This document shows, one piece after another, positions 51,920 to 58,552 of a stretch of 64,000 bases of DNA; within the stretch, counting starts at the first letter, position 1, and each line of letters begins with the position of its first letter. The stretch is taken from contig VFZE01000006.1 of assembly GCA_016871315.1 (NCBI GenBank), forward strand, positions 62,001 through 126,000, read 5' to 3'. The stretch comes from Acidimicrobiia bacterium (lineage in GTDB: Bacteria; Acidobacteriota; Terriglobia; Bryobacterales; Bryobacteraceae). Position numbers and translations under genes: made by a program. The notes below the pieces were generated by a model. That model was not told the origin of the DNA, did no database searches, and saw nothing but the letters and a program-made list of their open reading frames with translations.

Positions 51920-52129
51920 ATGAGCGAAGAAAAACCCAAGGAACAGGAAGAACAGGAATTAGGCCAGGAAGATCTGGAGAACGTCTCCGGAGGAATCCTG
52001 ATCGGGCTGAACCAGGCTGCCCAGAAGGTGCGCCTGGACCCGGCTGCTCCCTCTCCTAAACAACCTGATACATCCAGCAAGCTTGGTTTTGACATCATCA
52101 AAACTACCTATCAACCCCCCCCCTTTTGA
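51920..52129 (+). CDS. Double-glycine leader peptide, putative secreted peptide precursor
   Basis: A 69-residue peptide with a GAAAGGAAA ribosome site. The acidic leader (MSEEKPKEQEEQELGQEDLE) ends in ENVSGG, the typical ELxxVxGG pattern cut by C39 peptidases after Gly24-Gly25. The predicted 44-residue core starts ILIGLNQAAQKVRLDP and ends KTTYQPPPF. It has no Cys, but several Thr, Ser, Lys and Pro. The likely exporter is the C39/NHLM system at 41-48 kb. The gene ends in a C9 tract followed by T4 (52112-52125), so single-base slippage would change the C-terminus. It sits right behind the YkgJ-type gene. Activity is unknown. Confidence 0.75.
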   Translation: MSEEKPKEQEEQELGQEDLENVSGGILIGLNQAAQKVRLDPAAPSPKQPDTSSKLGFDIIKTTYQPPPF

Positions 52130-52136
52130 GATCGCT

Positions 52137-52213
52137 TAGGAGAGGAGCCCGCTCAGCATGGAGGAGTTCCGGCTGCTGCAGGAAGCGGGTTTTAACCGCG
52201 GACTCCTCTCCTA
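52137..52213 (+). repeat. Large inverted repeat / RNA hairpin
   Basis: TAGGAGAGGAG (52137-52147) is perfectly complementary to CTCCTCTCCTA (52203-52213). Directly inside, CCCGCT (52148-52153) pairs with AGCGGG (52184-52189). An alternative short hairpin GCGG...CCGC overlaps the right arm. The left arm contains the only ribosome-site-like sequence for the small frame starting at 52158, so the fold could hide it. Confidence 0.5.
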
Positions 52214-52322
52214 CTTAACCTCCCTCCCGTCACTGCCCGCCCAGATAGGTTCCCCACTTCCAGCCATTCACTTCCCTTTTACTCTCCATGTCCACTATGT
52301 CAATGAAAAATATGCATGTTAA
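52158..52322 (+). CDS. Possible small protein, 54 aa
   Basis: Starts ATG after GGAGAGGAG (10-base spacing). It begins MEEFRLLQEAGFNRGLLSYL and ends HYVNEKYAC. No family is recognised. The first 20 residues look helical and the remainder is Pro/His-rich. It has no Gly-Gly leader. It lies inside a large inverted repeat, so it may be chance. Confidence 0.25.
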   Translation: MEEFRLLQEAGFNRGLLSYLTSLPSLPAQIGSPLPAIHFPFTLHVHYVNEKYAC

Positions 52323-52339
52323 CATAAGCAAACGGCTTC

Positions 52340-52500
52340 CATGAGATCTTATGCACGATAGCCAGTCCCGTCTCCCACATGGCTCATCTGCCTCTCCGGC
52401 CCATACCTTTCCCGCACTGCAACGGGATCTCATGCCCGATAGTTGAAACCTGAAAAGAATTCCCGCCATCGCCTGCCAGTGGGAACTAATGCACGAGGCT
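52340..52500 (+). repeat. ATGCACG repeats, right cluster (three copies)
   Basis: Plus-strand copies centred at 52351 (ATCTTATGCACGATAG), 52432 (ATCTCATGCCCGATAG) and 52489 (GGGAACTAATGCACG). The first two match in 14 of 16 bases. Spacings are 81 and 57 bp, resembling the 78 and 48 bp of the inverted left cluster. The last copy overlaps the stop codon of the membrane-protein gene. Confidence 0.35.
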
Positions 52501-54180
52501 GCGATACGGCTTCAACTCGATCCGGTGGTGATTGGCCTCCAGCAGCCACACCCGCCGCCCCTCGAAATAATCGATCAATTCTCGAGTCCGCTTCTCATCC
52601 ATCTCCCGCGCCCACACGATCCCCTCTTCGTCAATATCGGCCCCGTTGTAAACCCATTCTTCCGGCGGCGCGATCCTCGGCAGATACCGCACCAGAACAA
52701 GGTCCTTCCCCGGCGTCGCCTCCAGCTGCTCCCGCAATCGCGGCCGATGCAGTTCCCATTCAATCGACCACCACGACGCATACGACTGCTGGAACTCCAT
52801 CCCAGACAGTTTCGCCGCAGGCGGAACCACCAGCATCGCCACGCACGCAATCACAATCGCCCGTCCAAAAACGATCCCGTAGGGAATTCCGCAACAGCTC
52901 CAGGCATGCAATCTCCGCATCGACTCCAGTACGAACAACAACACCAGCCCGCTCACCGGCGCCAAGCTCTGCGGATACAGCGCCGTCTCCATCGACAGTC
53001 CGAGCAGGCTCACCGCCGCCATGAACACCAGCGGCCGGTTCTTCCGACGCCACAACGCCGGAGGCAGCCCAACCAGCGCCACCGTCAGCCCCGTGCCAAA
53101 CAGAAACCGCCAGATCGCCGCCAGGTTCACAACCGTTCCCATCGCCGGCTGCCGCCGCCGCATCATCTGCTGTTCCAGTTCCCATTTGTGGAACTCGCCC
53201 AGCATCTCGTGCCGGTAACTCTGCTCCGGCCGCGGTTCCTGGAACACGAATTGCCTCGCCATCCGATACGTCTCCGCATACAACTCCTGCACCGGCTTCC
53301 ACGCATCGCCCGTTACCCGCCACTGCTGATAAACGATCCCCACCGTGACGGGAGCCATCACCGCCGCCATCCACAGCGTCACCGGCAGGCTCCGCGCCTT
53401 GAACCTCGCCACCACCACCGCCAGCACCGCGCCGATTACCAGCGCCCCTGCGTACGGCCGCGTCAGCGCCAGGATTGCCGCGCCCGCCGCCATCGCCAGC
53501 GCCTGATTCCTCCCAACCGCGCCCCTCCTCACCATGTACCCGCAGGCACCGATCGCCAGCGACCCGCCAATCACCTCCAGCGCCGGACTCCAGTAGGAAT
53601 TAATCCAGTACGTGTACAGGATCCAGCGCATCGCCGCCAGGCATGCCCCCAACAGTGCCCAGCGCGGCGGCGCCCACGCCGTCAGCATCCAGAATAAGAC
53701 TCCCGGCACCGCCGCTGCCGCCACCACCACGGCTACCCACGGATGCCCGGCCATTTTGCCCAGCAGTAGCAACAGCCCCTGTCCCGGCGCGCTCACCGCC
53801 GCGTATGCCGGTTGGTGCACCACATGCGGGCTCTCAAAATGCTCCCAATGAGCATGCGACGGATTCGCCGCCCGGCCTTTCGCAAATGTGTCCGCGGCCA
53901 GTAAGTGCGCGAACTCCGCCGGTAAGTGCGGCTCCGGCACGGGAAACAGCGGCAGCAGCGCCAGCCGCAAACCCAAAACTGCTGCGCCCAGCATCAGCGC
54001 CGCCCGCAGCGGCTTGCCCGCCAAATCCACCGCCCGCCTCTCGATCCGCTCGATCCAGTGCCAGCCCCAACCGGGCCGCAAGATCCACACGGCCGCCAGT
54101 ACCGCCAGCACCAGCTGCTCTGCTTGCAGATAGCGCGGCTCGGTCAGCCATCGCCACAGCTGTTCGCGAACCGGGTCCAT
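52486..54180 (-). CDS. Polytopic membrane protein, GT-C-like, unknown
   Basis: A 564-residue protein with about eleven hydrophobic segments (for example LVLAVLAAVWIL, ALMLGAAVLGLRLALLPL, VAVVVAAAAVPGVLFWMLTAW, AGALVIGAVLAVVVARF). The large first extracytoplasmic loop holds EFAHLLAADTFAKGRAANPSHAHWEHFESPHVVHQPAYAA, with acidic and His residues, where GT-C glycosyltransferases keep catalytic groups. The soluble C-terminal 100 residues include KDLVLVRYLPRIAPPEEWVYNGADIDEEGIVWAREM. Family not recognised with certainty. Last gene of a five-gene operon (4-bp gap after yhhQ). Confidence 0.7.
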   Translation of the reverse strand: MDPVREQLWRWLTEPRYLQAEQLVLAVLAAVWILRPGWGWHWIERIERRAVDLAGKPLRAALMLGAAVLGLRLALLPLFPVPEPHLPAEFAHLLAADTFAKGRAANPSHAHWEHFESPHVVHQPAYAAVSAPGQGLLLLLGKMAGHPWVAVVVAAAAVPGVLFWMLTAWAPPRWALLGACLAAMRWILYTYWINSYWSPALEVIGGSLAIGACGYMVRRGAVGRNQALAMAAGAAILALTRPYAGALVIGAVLAVVVARFKARSLPVTLWMAAVMAPVTVGIVYQQWRVTGDAWKPVQELYAETYRMARQFVFQEPRPEQSYRHEMLGEFHKWELEQQMMRRRQPAMGTVVNLAAIWRFLFGTGLTVALVGLPPALWRRKNRPLVFMAAVSLLGLSMETALYPQSLAPVSGLVLLFVLESMRRLHAWSCCGIPYGIVFGRAIVIACVAMLVVPPAAKLSGMEFQQSYASWWSIEWELHRPRLREQLEATPGKDLVLVRYLPRIAPPEEWVYNGADIDEEGIVWAREMDEKRTRELIDYFEGRRVWLLEANHHRIELKPYRSLVH

Positions 54181-54184
54181 GCCC

Positions 54185-54895
54185 TTACCCGGTCTGCTCC
54201 CGCGCCTTCACCGGCGCCGCGATCCCCGAGGCGAAAGGACTGAAGTTCGTCCCATGGTCGAACACGTCCACCCCCTCCAGCCGCTTCAGCCCATCCACCA
54301 CCAGGTAAGTGAATGGCGTCGCCAGTGCTTCATACAGAACCTTGCCGAGATAGCCCGAGTAAATCAGTGTAATGATCATTCCCCAGCTCTGGCTGCCCCC
54401 GAACGCGATCAGAATCACCAGCGCCGTATCCACCAACTGGCCTACCACTGTCGAACCAATCGTCCTTGTCCACAGATACTTCCCGCCCGTCAGGATCTTC
54501 ATCCGCGCCATCACGAACGAGTTGGCAAACTCGCCCGCCCAAAACGCGACCAGGCTCGCCACCACCATCCGCGGTACAAAGTTGAACACCGTGGCAAACG
54601 CCTCCTGGTCATGCCAGTCCGGCGCCGGCGGTAGCGCCACCACGATCATTCCCAGCCCCGCCATCACCGCCGAGGCCAAAAAACCAGTCCAGATCGCCCG
54701 CCGCGATGCGCCATACCCGTACACCTCCGTGAAGATGTCTCCAAAGATGTAGGTGATCGGAAACAACAGTTGCGCCCCGGAGATCCGGAACGGTCCAATC
54801 GCCGTAATCTTGGCCGCCACAAGGTTCGAAATCAACAGAATCACGACAAACGCATTGATCAGCAGGTCCAGATACCGGAAGCGTTGATGGTTCAC
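54185..54895 (-). CDS. Queuosine precursor transporter, YhhQ family
   Basis: A 236-residue, six-helix transporter of the YhhQ (QPTR/COG1738) family, which imports 7-cyano- or 7-aminomethyl-7-deazaguanine for queuosine biosynthesis. Diagnostic segments: LLISNLVAAKITAIG, LFPITYIFGDIFTEVYGY and ANSFVMARMKILTGGKYLWTRTIGSTVVGQLVDTALVILIAF. The GTG at 54895 overlaps the upstream TGA (GTGA), which makes it a better start than the TTG at 54907. Its place inside a sugar operon is probably only organisational. Confidence 0.88.
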   Translation of the reverse strand: MNHQRFRYLDLLINAFVVILLISNLVAAKITAIGPFRISGAQLLFPITYIFGDIFTEVYGYGASRRAIWTGFLASAVMAGLGMIVVALPPAPDWHDQEAFATVFNFVPRMVVASLVAFWAGEFANSFVMARMKILTGGKYLWTRTIGSTVVGQLVDTALVILIAFGGSQSWGMIITLIYSGYLGKVLYEALATPFTYLVVDGLKRLEGVDVFDHGTNFSPFASGIAAPVKAREQTG

Positions 54896-55710
54896 GGAAA
54901 CTTCCAATTGTACTGCACCCGTTTCTCGCTAGCCTCTTTGTGCCAGTGGTGGATCAGTTCCGGCTCGCGGAACCGGAACCCGAACCGCGCCAGCGTATTC
55001 ATCATCGGTGTGTTGGCTGCGGAAAACTTCACCACAACCTCCCGTGCTCCCTCTTTCGCCAGCAGGTGGAAGGAGCCGTGGAACAGCCGGTAGCCCAGCT
55101 TCAATTCCCGCGCCCGCTCCTCCACCGCCACCAGCCTCAGGTCCGCTGTCTCCCCTTTCAGCGTACCGTGAAAGAATCCCTCCACCCGGCCGCTCTCCTC
55201 CACCACATACACCCGATCCGCGCCGCTGCCCCCATCCCGCAATCGCTCCATCCAGATCCGGTAACGCCGGTTGGCCAGTTCCCGCGGAAACCGCGGATCG
55301 GCATGGTAACGTCCGGCCTGAAATGCGGTGCCGGCTATCTCCACAACCCGCCCCCACTCCTCTTCCCGCGCCTCGCGCACGCCCTCCGCCCCCTTCTCAC
55401 GCACCTTTGCCGGAATCTCCCGCAGCCTTCCCGACAGCGCCTGGTCCACGAACTTCCACCCCGCCTCTTGCAGCCACATGGAAGCGTCGCGCCGCGAAGG
55501 TGTAATCGTGCACACCGCCACCTCCACGCCACGCTCCCGGCACCACTGCTTCCAAGCCTCCAGCCCTTGCGCGCCAGCCTTCTCCCAGTTATCCGATAGC
55601 CGCAACTCCGCCACGGGGAATCCGAAGATCTCGCAATCCCACTCCAGTAGCGCCGCTACCCCCAACTGCTCGTCCTGCCGCCCCACCCGCTCCCACAGCA
55701 GCTCCTTCAT
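54892..55710 (-). CDS. GNAT acetyltransferase, WecD/FdtC-like
   Basis: A 272-residue protein resembling dTDP-4-amino-4,6-dideoxygalactose N-acetyltransferase (WecD). N-terminal LLEWDCEIFGFPVAELRL is the WecD-like half. The central GRYHADPRFPRELANRRYRIWMERL is a strong family match. The acetyl-CoA region is VEGFFHGTLKGETADLRLVAV, and the end carries AANTPMMNTLARFGFRFRE. The preceding gene encodes a matching sugar aminotransferase, so the pair would make an acetamido-dideoxyhexose. Other genes of that nucleotide-sugar pathway are not in the window. Gap to the aminotransferase: 9 bp. Confidence 0.82.
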   Translation of the reverse strand: MKELLWERVGRQDEQLGVAALLEWDCEIFGFPVAELRLSDNWEKAGAQGLEAWKQWCRERGVEVAVCTITPSRRDASMWLQEAGWKFVDQALSGRLREIPAKVREKGAEGVREAREEEWGRVVEIAGTAFQAGRYHADPRFPRELANRRYRIWMERLRDGGSGADRVYVVEESGRVEGFFHGTLKGETADLRLVAVEERARELKLGYRLFHGSFHLLAKEGAREVVVKFSAANTPMMNTLARFGFRFREPELIHHWHKEASEKRVQYNWKFP

Positions 55711-55719
55711 CGCCCTCTC

Positions 55720-56868
55720 CTACCCGCACCGGAACGCACGCACTGCCTCCACCACCCGCTCCATATCCGCTTCCGTCAGTCCGCGATAGAACGGCAGCCG
55801 CACCAACCGCCCGCTCACCGATTCCGTCACGGGACAATCCCCAGCCTTTCCTCCGTACCTCCTCCCCATCTCCGACAAGTGCAACGGCTGGTAATGAAAT
55901 ACCACCAGGATGTTCCGCTGCTTCATATGCGCCAGAAACCTTGCCTGATCCTGCCCGCTCGGAAGCACCAGGTAGAACAAATGCGCCGGATGCCGGCAAT
56001 GCGCCGGCGCCTCCGGCAGCGCGACGCCGTTCTCTCCGGCCCAGTTGGACAGTTCCCTCCGGTATGCATCCCAGATCTTTCTCCGCTCCCGCTCGATCAA
56101 ATCCCGTTGCTCCAGCTGCGCATAGAGGATCGCCGCAAGAATATCCGACGGCAGATAGCTCGACCCCACATCCACCCACGTATACTTGTCCACTTCGCCC
56201 CGGAAAAAACGCTTCCGGTTTGTCCCCTTCTCCCGCACAATCTCCGCCCGTTCCACGTAGCCGGCATCGTTGATCACCAGAGCCCCGCCTTCTCCGCACG
56301 AGAAATTCTTCGTCTCGTGAAAACTCTGCGCCGAAAGCGCGCCGAAACTCCCCAGTTGTTTCGCCTTGTATGTCCCGAACAGCCCGTGCGCATTATCCTC
56401 GATCACCGCGATCCCGTTCCGCCCCGAAATCGCCATCACCGCCTCCATCTCGCAACCCACTCCGGCGTAATGCACCGGCACGATCGCCTTTGTCCGCGGT
56501 GTCACCAACTCTTCCAGACGGCTCTCGTCCAGGTTCAGCGTGTCCGGCCGGATGTCGGCGAACACCGGCCGCGCTCCGTGAAGCACAAACGCGTTGGCCG
56601 TCGACACAAACGTGAACGACGGCAGGACCACCTCGTCACCCTCTTTCAGATCAAGCAGCAGCGCTGCCATCTCCAGCGCATGCGTGCACGATGTGGTCAG
56701 CAGCACCTTCGCCGCGCCCAACTCCTGCTCCAGCAGTTCCTGGCACCGCGCCGTGAATGGACCGTCGCCGGATACGTGCAGCGATTCCATCGCCTCCCGG
56801 ATGTACTCAATCTCTGCTCCGGCCTGCCGGAACCGGTTGAAGGGAATAAACGCCGGCCTAGCCTGCAT
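55720..56868 (-). CDS. rffA: dTDP-4-amino-4,6-dideoxygalactose transaminase-like (DegT/DnrJ/EryC1 family)
   Basis: A 382-residue PLP enzyme. The ATG at 56868 (MQARPAFIPFNRF) is preferred over the longer frame, which reads through the previous gene. Family signatures: LLTTSCTHALEMAALLLDLKEGDEVVLPSFTFVSTANAFVLHGA, VPVHYAGVGCEM, IEDNAHGLFGTYK, and the PLP lysine Lys187 in SFHETKNFSCGEGGAL. These are closest to RffA/WecE, which converts dTDP-4-keto-6-deoxyglucose to the 4-amino sugar. It overlaps the GT2 gene end by 11 bp and is followed by the WecD-like gene. Confidence 0.88.
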   Translation of the reverse strand: MQARPAFIPFNRFRQAGAEIEYIREAMESLHVSGDGPFTARCQELLEQELGAAKVLLTTSCTHALEMAALLLDLKEGDEVVLPSFTFVSTANAFVLHGARPVFADIRPDTLNLDESRLEELVTPRTKAIVPVHYAGVGCEMEAVMAISGRNGIAVIEDNAHGLFGTYKAKQLGSFGALSAQSFHETKNFSCGEGGALVINDAGYVERAEIVREKGTNRKRFFRGEVDKYTWVDVGSSYLPSDILAAILYAQLEQRDLIERERRKIWDAYRRELSNWAGENGVALPEAPAHCRHPAHLFYLVLPSGQDQARFLAHMKQRNILVVFHYQPLHLSEMGRRYGGKAGDCPVTESVSGRLVRLPFYRGLTEADMERVVEAVRAFRCG

Positions 56869-57814
56869 GCCCGGCCTTCTCGACGCGCGATTCCAACCGC
56901 CTCGCCACCACATACGGTGGACGGTCCATCATCCGCGTATGCATCCGCGCCAGGTATTCGCCGATTATCCCCAGCGCGAACAGTTGCACGCCGGAAAAAA
57001 TCGCGATCACCGATGCCAGAAACGGGAACCCCGGTAAGCTGCCCCCCTCCATCCAGTAGCGCCCCATCACAAACGCCAGCACCAGCAGGCCGAATGCCGC
57101 CGCCGTAAACCCCAGTATGCTCGCCATCCTCAGCGGCAGCGTGCTGAATCCCGCCACCATGTTCACCCCGTGTGTTACGAGCTTGCCCAGCGTGTACTGC
57201 GACGCTCCCGCCTGCCGCGCGTCGTGGCGCACCGTCACCGCTTCAAACCGCGCCGCACCCCAACTCAGCAGCGCGTCAATCGACACGTACGGGCTCTGAT
57301 AACCCGCGAAAGCCTCCCGCACCGAGGCGGGAAACGCGCGGAACGGACTCACCTTCCGCGCCGCCTCCACCCCCATCACCTGGCTCAGCGCCAGCGTCAC
57401 CACACCGGAGCTGATGTTCCGCCACAACCCGTGCCGCCGCCTCTCCGGAACCCCGTACACCACTCCTCCCGTTTCCTCCAACCTCTCCAACAGCCTTACG
57501 ATCTCCTCCGGCGGATTCTGCAGATCGTCGTCCATCGTCACGATCCGCTCCCCGGCTGCCGCCCGGATTCCGCAGAGCAGCGCCGCATGCTGCCCGTAAT
57601 TCCTCGGTAATTGGATGGCGCTGATCCAGCTGCGTCCCCTGCGCAACTCCTCTATTGCCCGCCAGCTCCCGTCCCGGCTTCCGTCATCCACCAGCACCAC
57701 CTCGTAGCCCACACCCAGTCCCCTTAACACGCGCTCCACCCTCTCCATCAGCAAGCCGAGCGTGGCCGAGGAGTTGTATACGGGAATCACCACCGAGACG
57801 GATCCGGTCTCCAT
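56858..57814 (-). CDS. GT2 glycosyltransferase, GtrB/DPM1-like
   Basis: A 318-residue membrane-bound transferase. The GT2 domain (1-220) has SVVIPVYNSSATLGLLMERV, VVLVDDGSRDGSW, QLPRNYGQHAALLCGIRAAAGERIVTMDDDLQNPPEEI with the DDD metal motif, and ARQAGASQYTLGKLV. Two C-terminal helices follow (SILGFTAAAFGLLVLAFVMGRY and VIAIFSGVQLFALGIIGEYLARM). Such proteins load a sugar onto undecaprenyl phosphate. It heads the operon and may supply a carrier-linked sugar for the GT-C-like protein at its end. Confidence 0.9.
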   Translation of the reverse strand: METGSVSVVIPVYNSSATLGLLMERVERVLRGLGVGYEVVLVDDGSRDGSWRAIEELRRGRSWISAIQLPRNYGQHAALLCGIRAAAGERIVTMDDDLQNPPEEIVRLLERLEETGGVVYGVPERRRHGLWRNISSGVVTLALSQVMGVEAARKVSPFRAFPASVREAFAGYQSPYVSIDALLSWGAARFEAVTVRHDARQAGASQYTLGKLVTHGVNMVAGFSTLPLRMASILGFTAAAFGLLVLAFVMGRYWMEGGSLPGFPFLASVIAIFSGVQLFALGIIGEYLARMHTRMMDRPPYVVARRLESRVEKAGHAG

Positions 57815-57916
57815 GCTTCGCAGATCCTATCAATATAGCAGCCGGTTGTCTTCTTCCGATAACACTGACACCGGCGAAAATGCGGCGAAAGGGTTTCCTA
57901 AAACCGATCCAGACAG

Positions 57917-58025
57917 TATAATGGGGACAATTCAGCGGCGGGAATTTGTCAAATTCCCACCACTGCAAGGCCCGGGGCTTCATCAAGTCCGGGCTGAATC
58001 GAAGGCCCTTCCGCCTGAAAAGCGG
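57917..58025 (+). promoter_or_regulatory. Promoter and structured leader of the SnoaL-like gene
   Basis: A perfect TATAAT at 57917-57922 (weak -35) predicts a start near 57929 and a leader of about 120 bases. The leader contains a 19-base palindrome GGGAATTTGTCAAATTCCC (57940-57958), a GCCCGG...CCGGGC hairpin (57970-57994) and CCGC...GCGG (58011-58025). A strong AAGGAGG ribosome site precedes the ATG at 58051. It may be an operator plus an RNA structure. I could not match it to a known riboswitch. Confidence 0.45.
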
Positions 58026-58050
58026 TAACAACTAAGGACAAGGAGGGCAT

Positions 58051-58485
58051 ATGTCCACAGCCAATATTTCCACGGCTCGCCGTCTGTTCGAACAAGGATG
58101 GGGCGGCCGCAATCTCAGAGTCTTTGACGAAACCTGCCACAGGACCATGGTCAACCACGATCCCGTGTCGCCGGACCTCAAACCCGGCCTCGATGCCGTC
58201 AAGGAAAACGCCAGCGGTTATTTCACCGCTTTCCCCGATCTCACCTTCACCATCGAAGACATCATCGATGCCGGCGACAAGGTGATCGTTCGCTACACCG
58301 GCAGTGGTACGCACAAAGGTCCGCTCGCCGGCGTTGCTCCGACAAACAAGCGCGTTTCCGCCGGCGGAATCACCATCCTCAGGTTCCAGGGCGACAAGGT
58401 CGCCGAATCCTGGGCCTATTGGGATGCGCTCGGCCTCATGCGTCAACTCGGCGCCGTGCCTCTCGCCGCAAAAGCGGGAAGATAG
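58051..58485 (+). CDS. SnoaL-like / ester cyclase family protein
   Basis: A 144-residue NTF2-fold protein. Pattern NISTARRLFEQGWGGRNLRVFDETCHRTMVNHDP, AVKENASGYFTAFPDLTFTIEDIIDAGDKVIVRYTGSGTHKGPLAGVAPTNKRV and ILRFQGDKVAESWAYWDALGLMRQLGAVP is typical of the SnoaL-like polyketide cyclase/ester cyclase group in bacteria. Many members have unknown substrates. The His and Asp expected in the pocket are present (MVNHDP, SWAYWD). It has its own promoter and a long structured leader. Confidence 0.85.
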   Translation: MSTANISTARRLFEQGWGGRNLRVFDETCHRTMVNHDPVSPDLKPGLDAVKENASGYFTAFPDLTFTIEDIIDAGDKVIVRYTGSGTHKGPLAGVAPTNKRVSAGGITILRFQGDKVAESWAYWDALGLMRQLGAVPLAAKAGR

Positions 58486-58552
58486 CGGCATCCAATCACC
58501 GCCATCCCGCGCCCATCGCGCGCGCGGCGCGATTTGCCATAATTGAATTGGC

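Larger units (their letters stand above)
52130..52485. other. 356-bp non-coding region after the Gly-Gly peptide
   Basis: No established gene. It holds a long imperfect inverted repeat (52137-52213), a 54-codon frame (52158-52322) whose ATG follows GGAGAGGAG, and two ATGCACG-type repeat copies, with a third at its right edge. AT content rises around 52290-52340. I see no classic terminator with a U-tract. Confidence 0.5.

Noticed and set aside
47709-52129. Lanthipeptide or thiopeptide interpretation of the peptide cluster
   Set aside because: Both predicted cores lack Cys, and no LanM, LanB/C, YcaO or radical SAM gene is present in the window.
48154-52500. Complete mobile element or integrated plasmid bounded by the ATGCACG repeats
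   Set aside because: No integrase, transposase, partition genes or target-site duplication seen, and the repeats are short and scattered.
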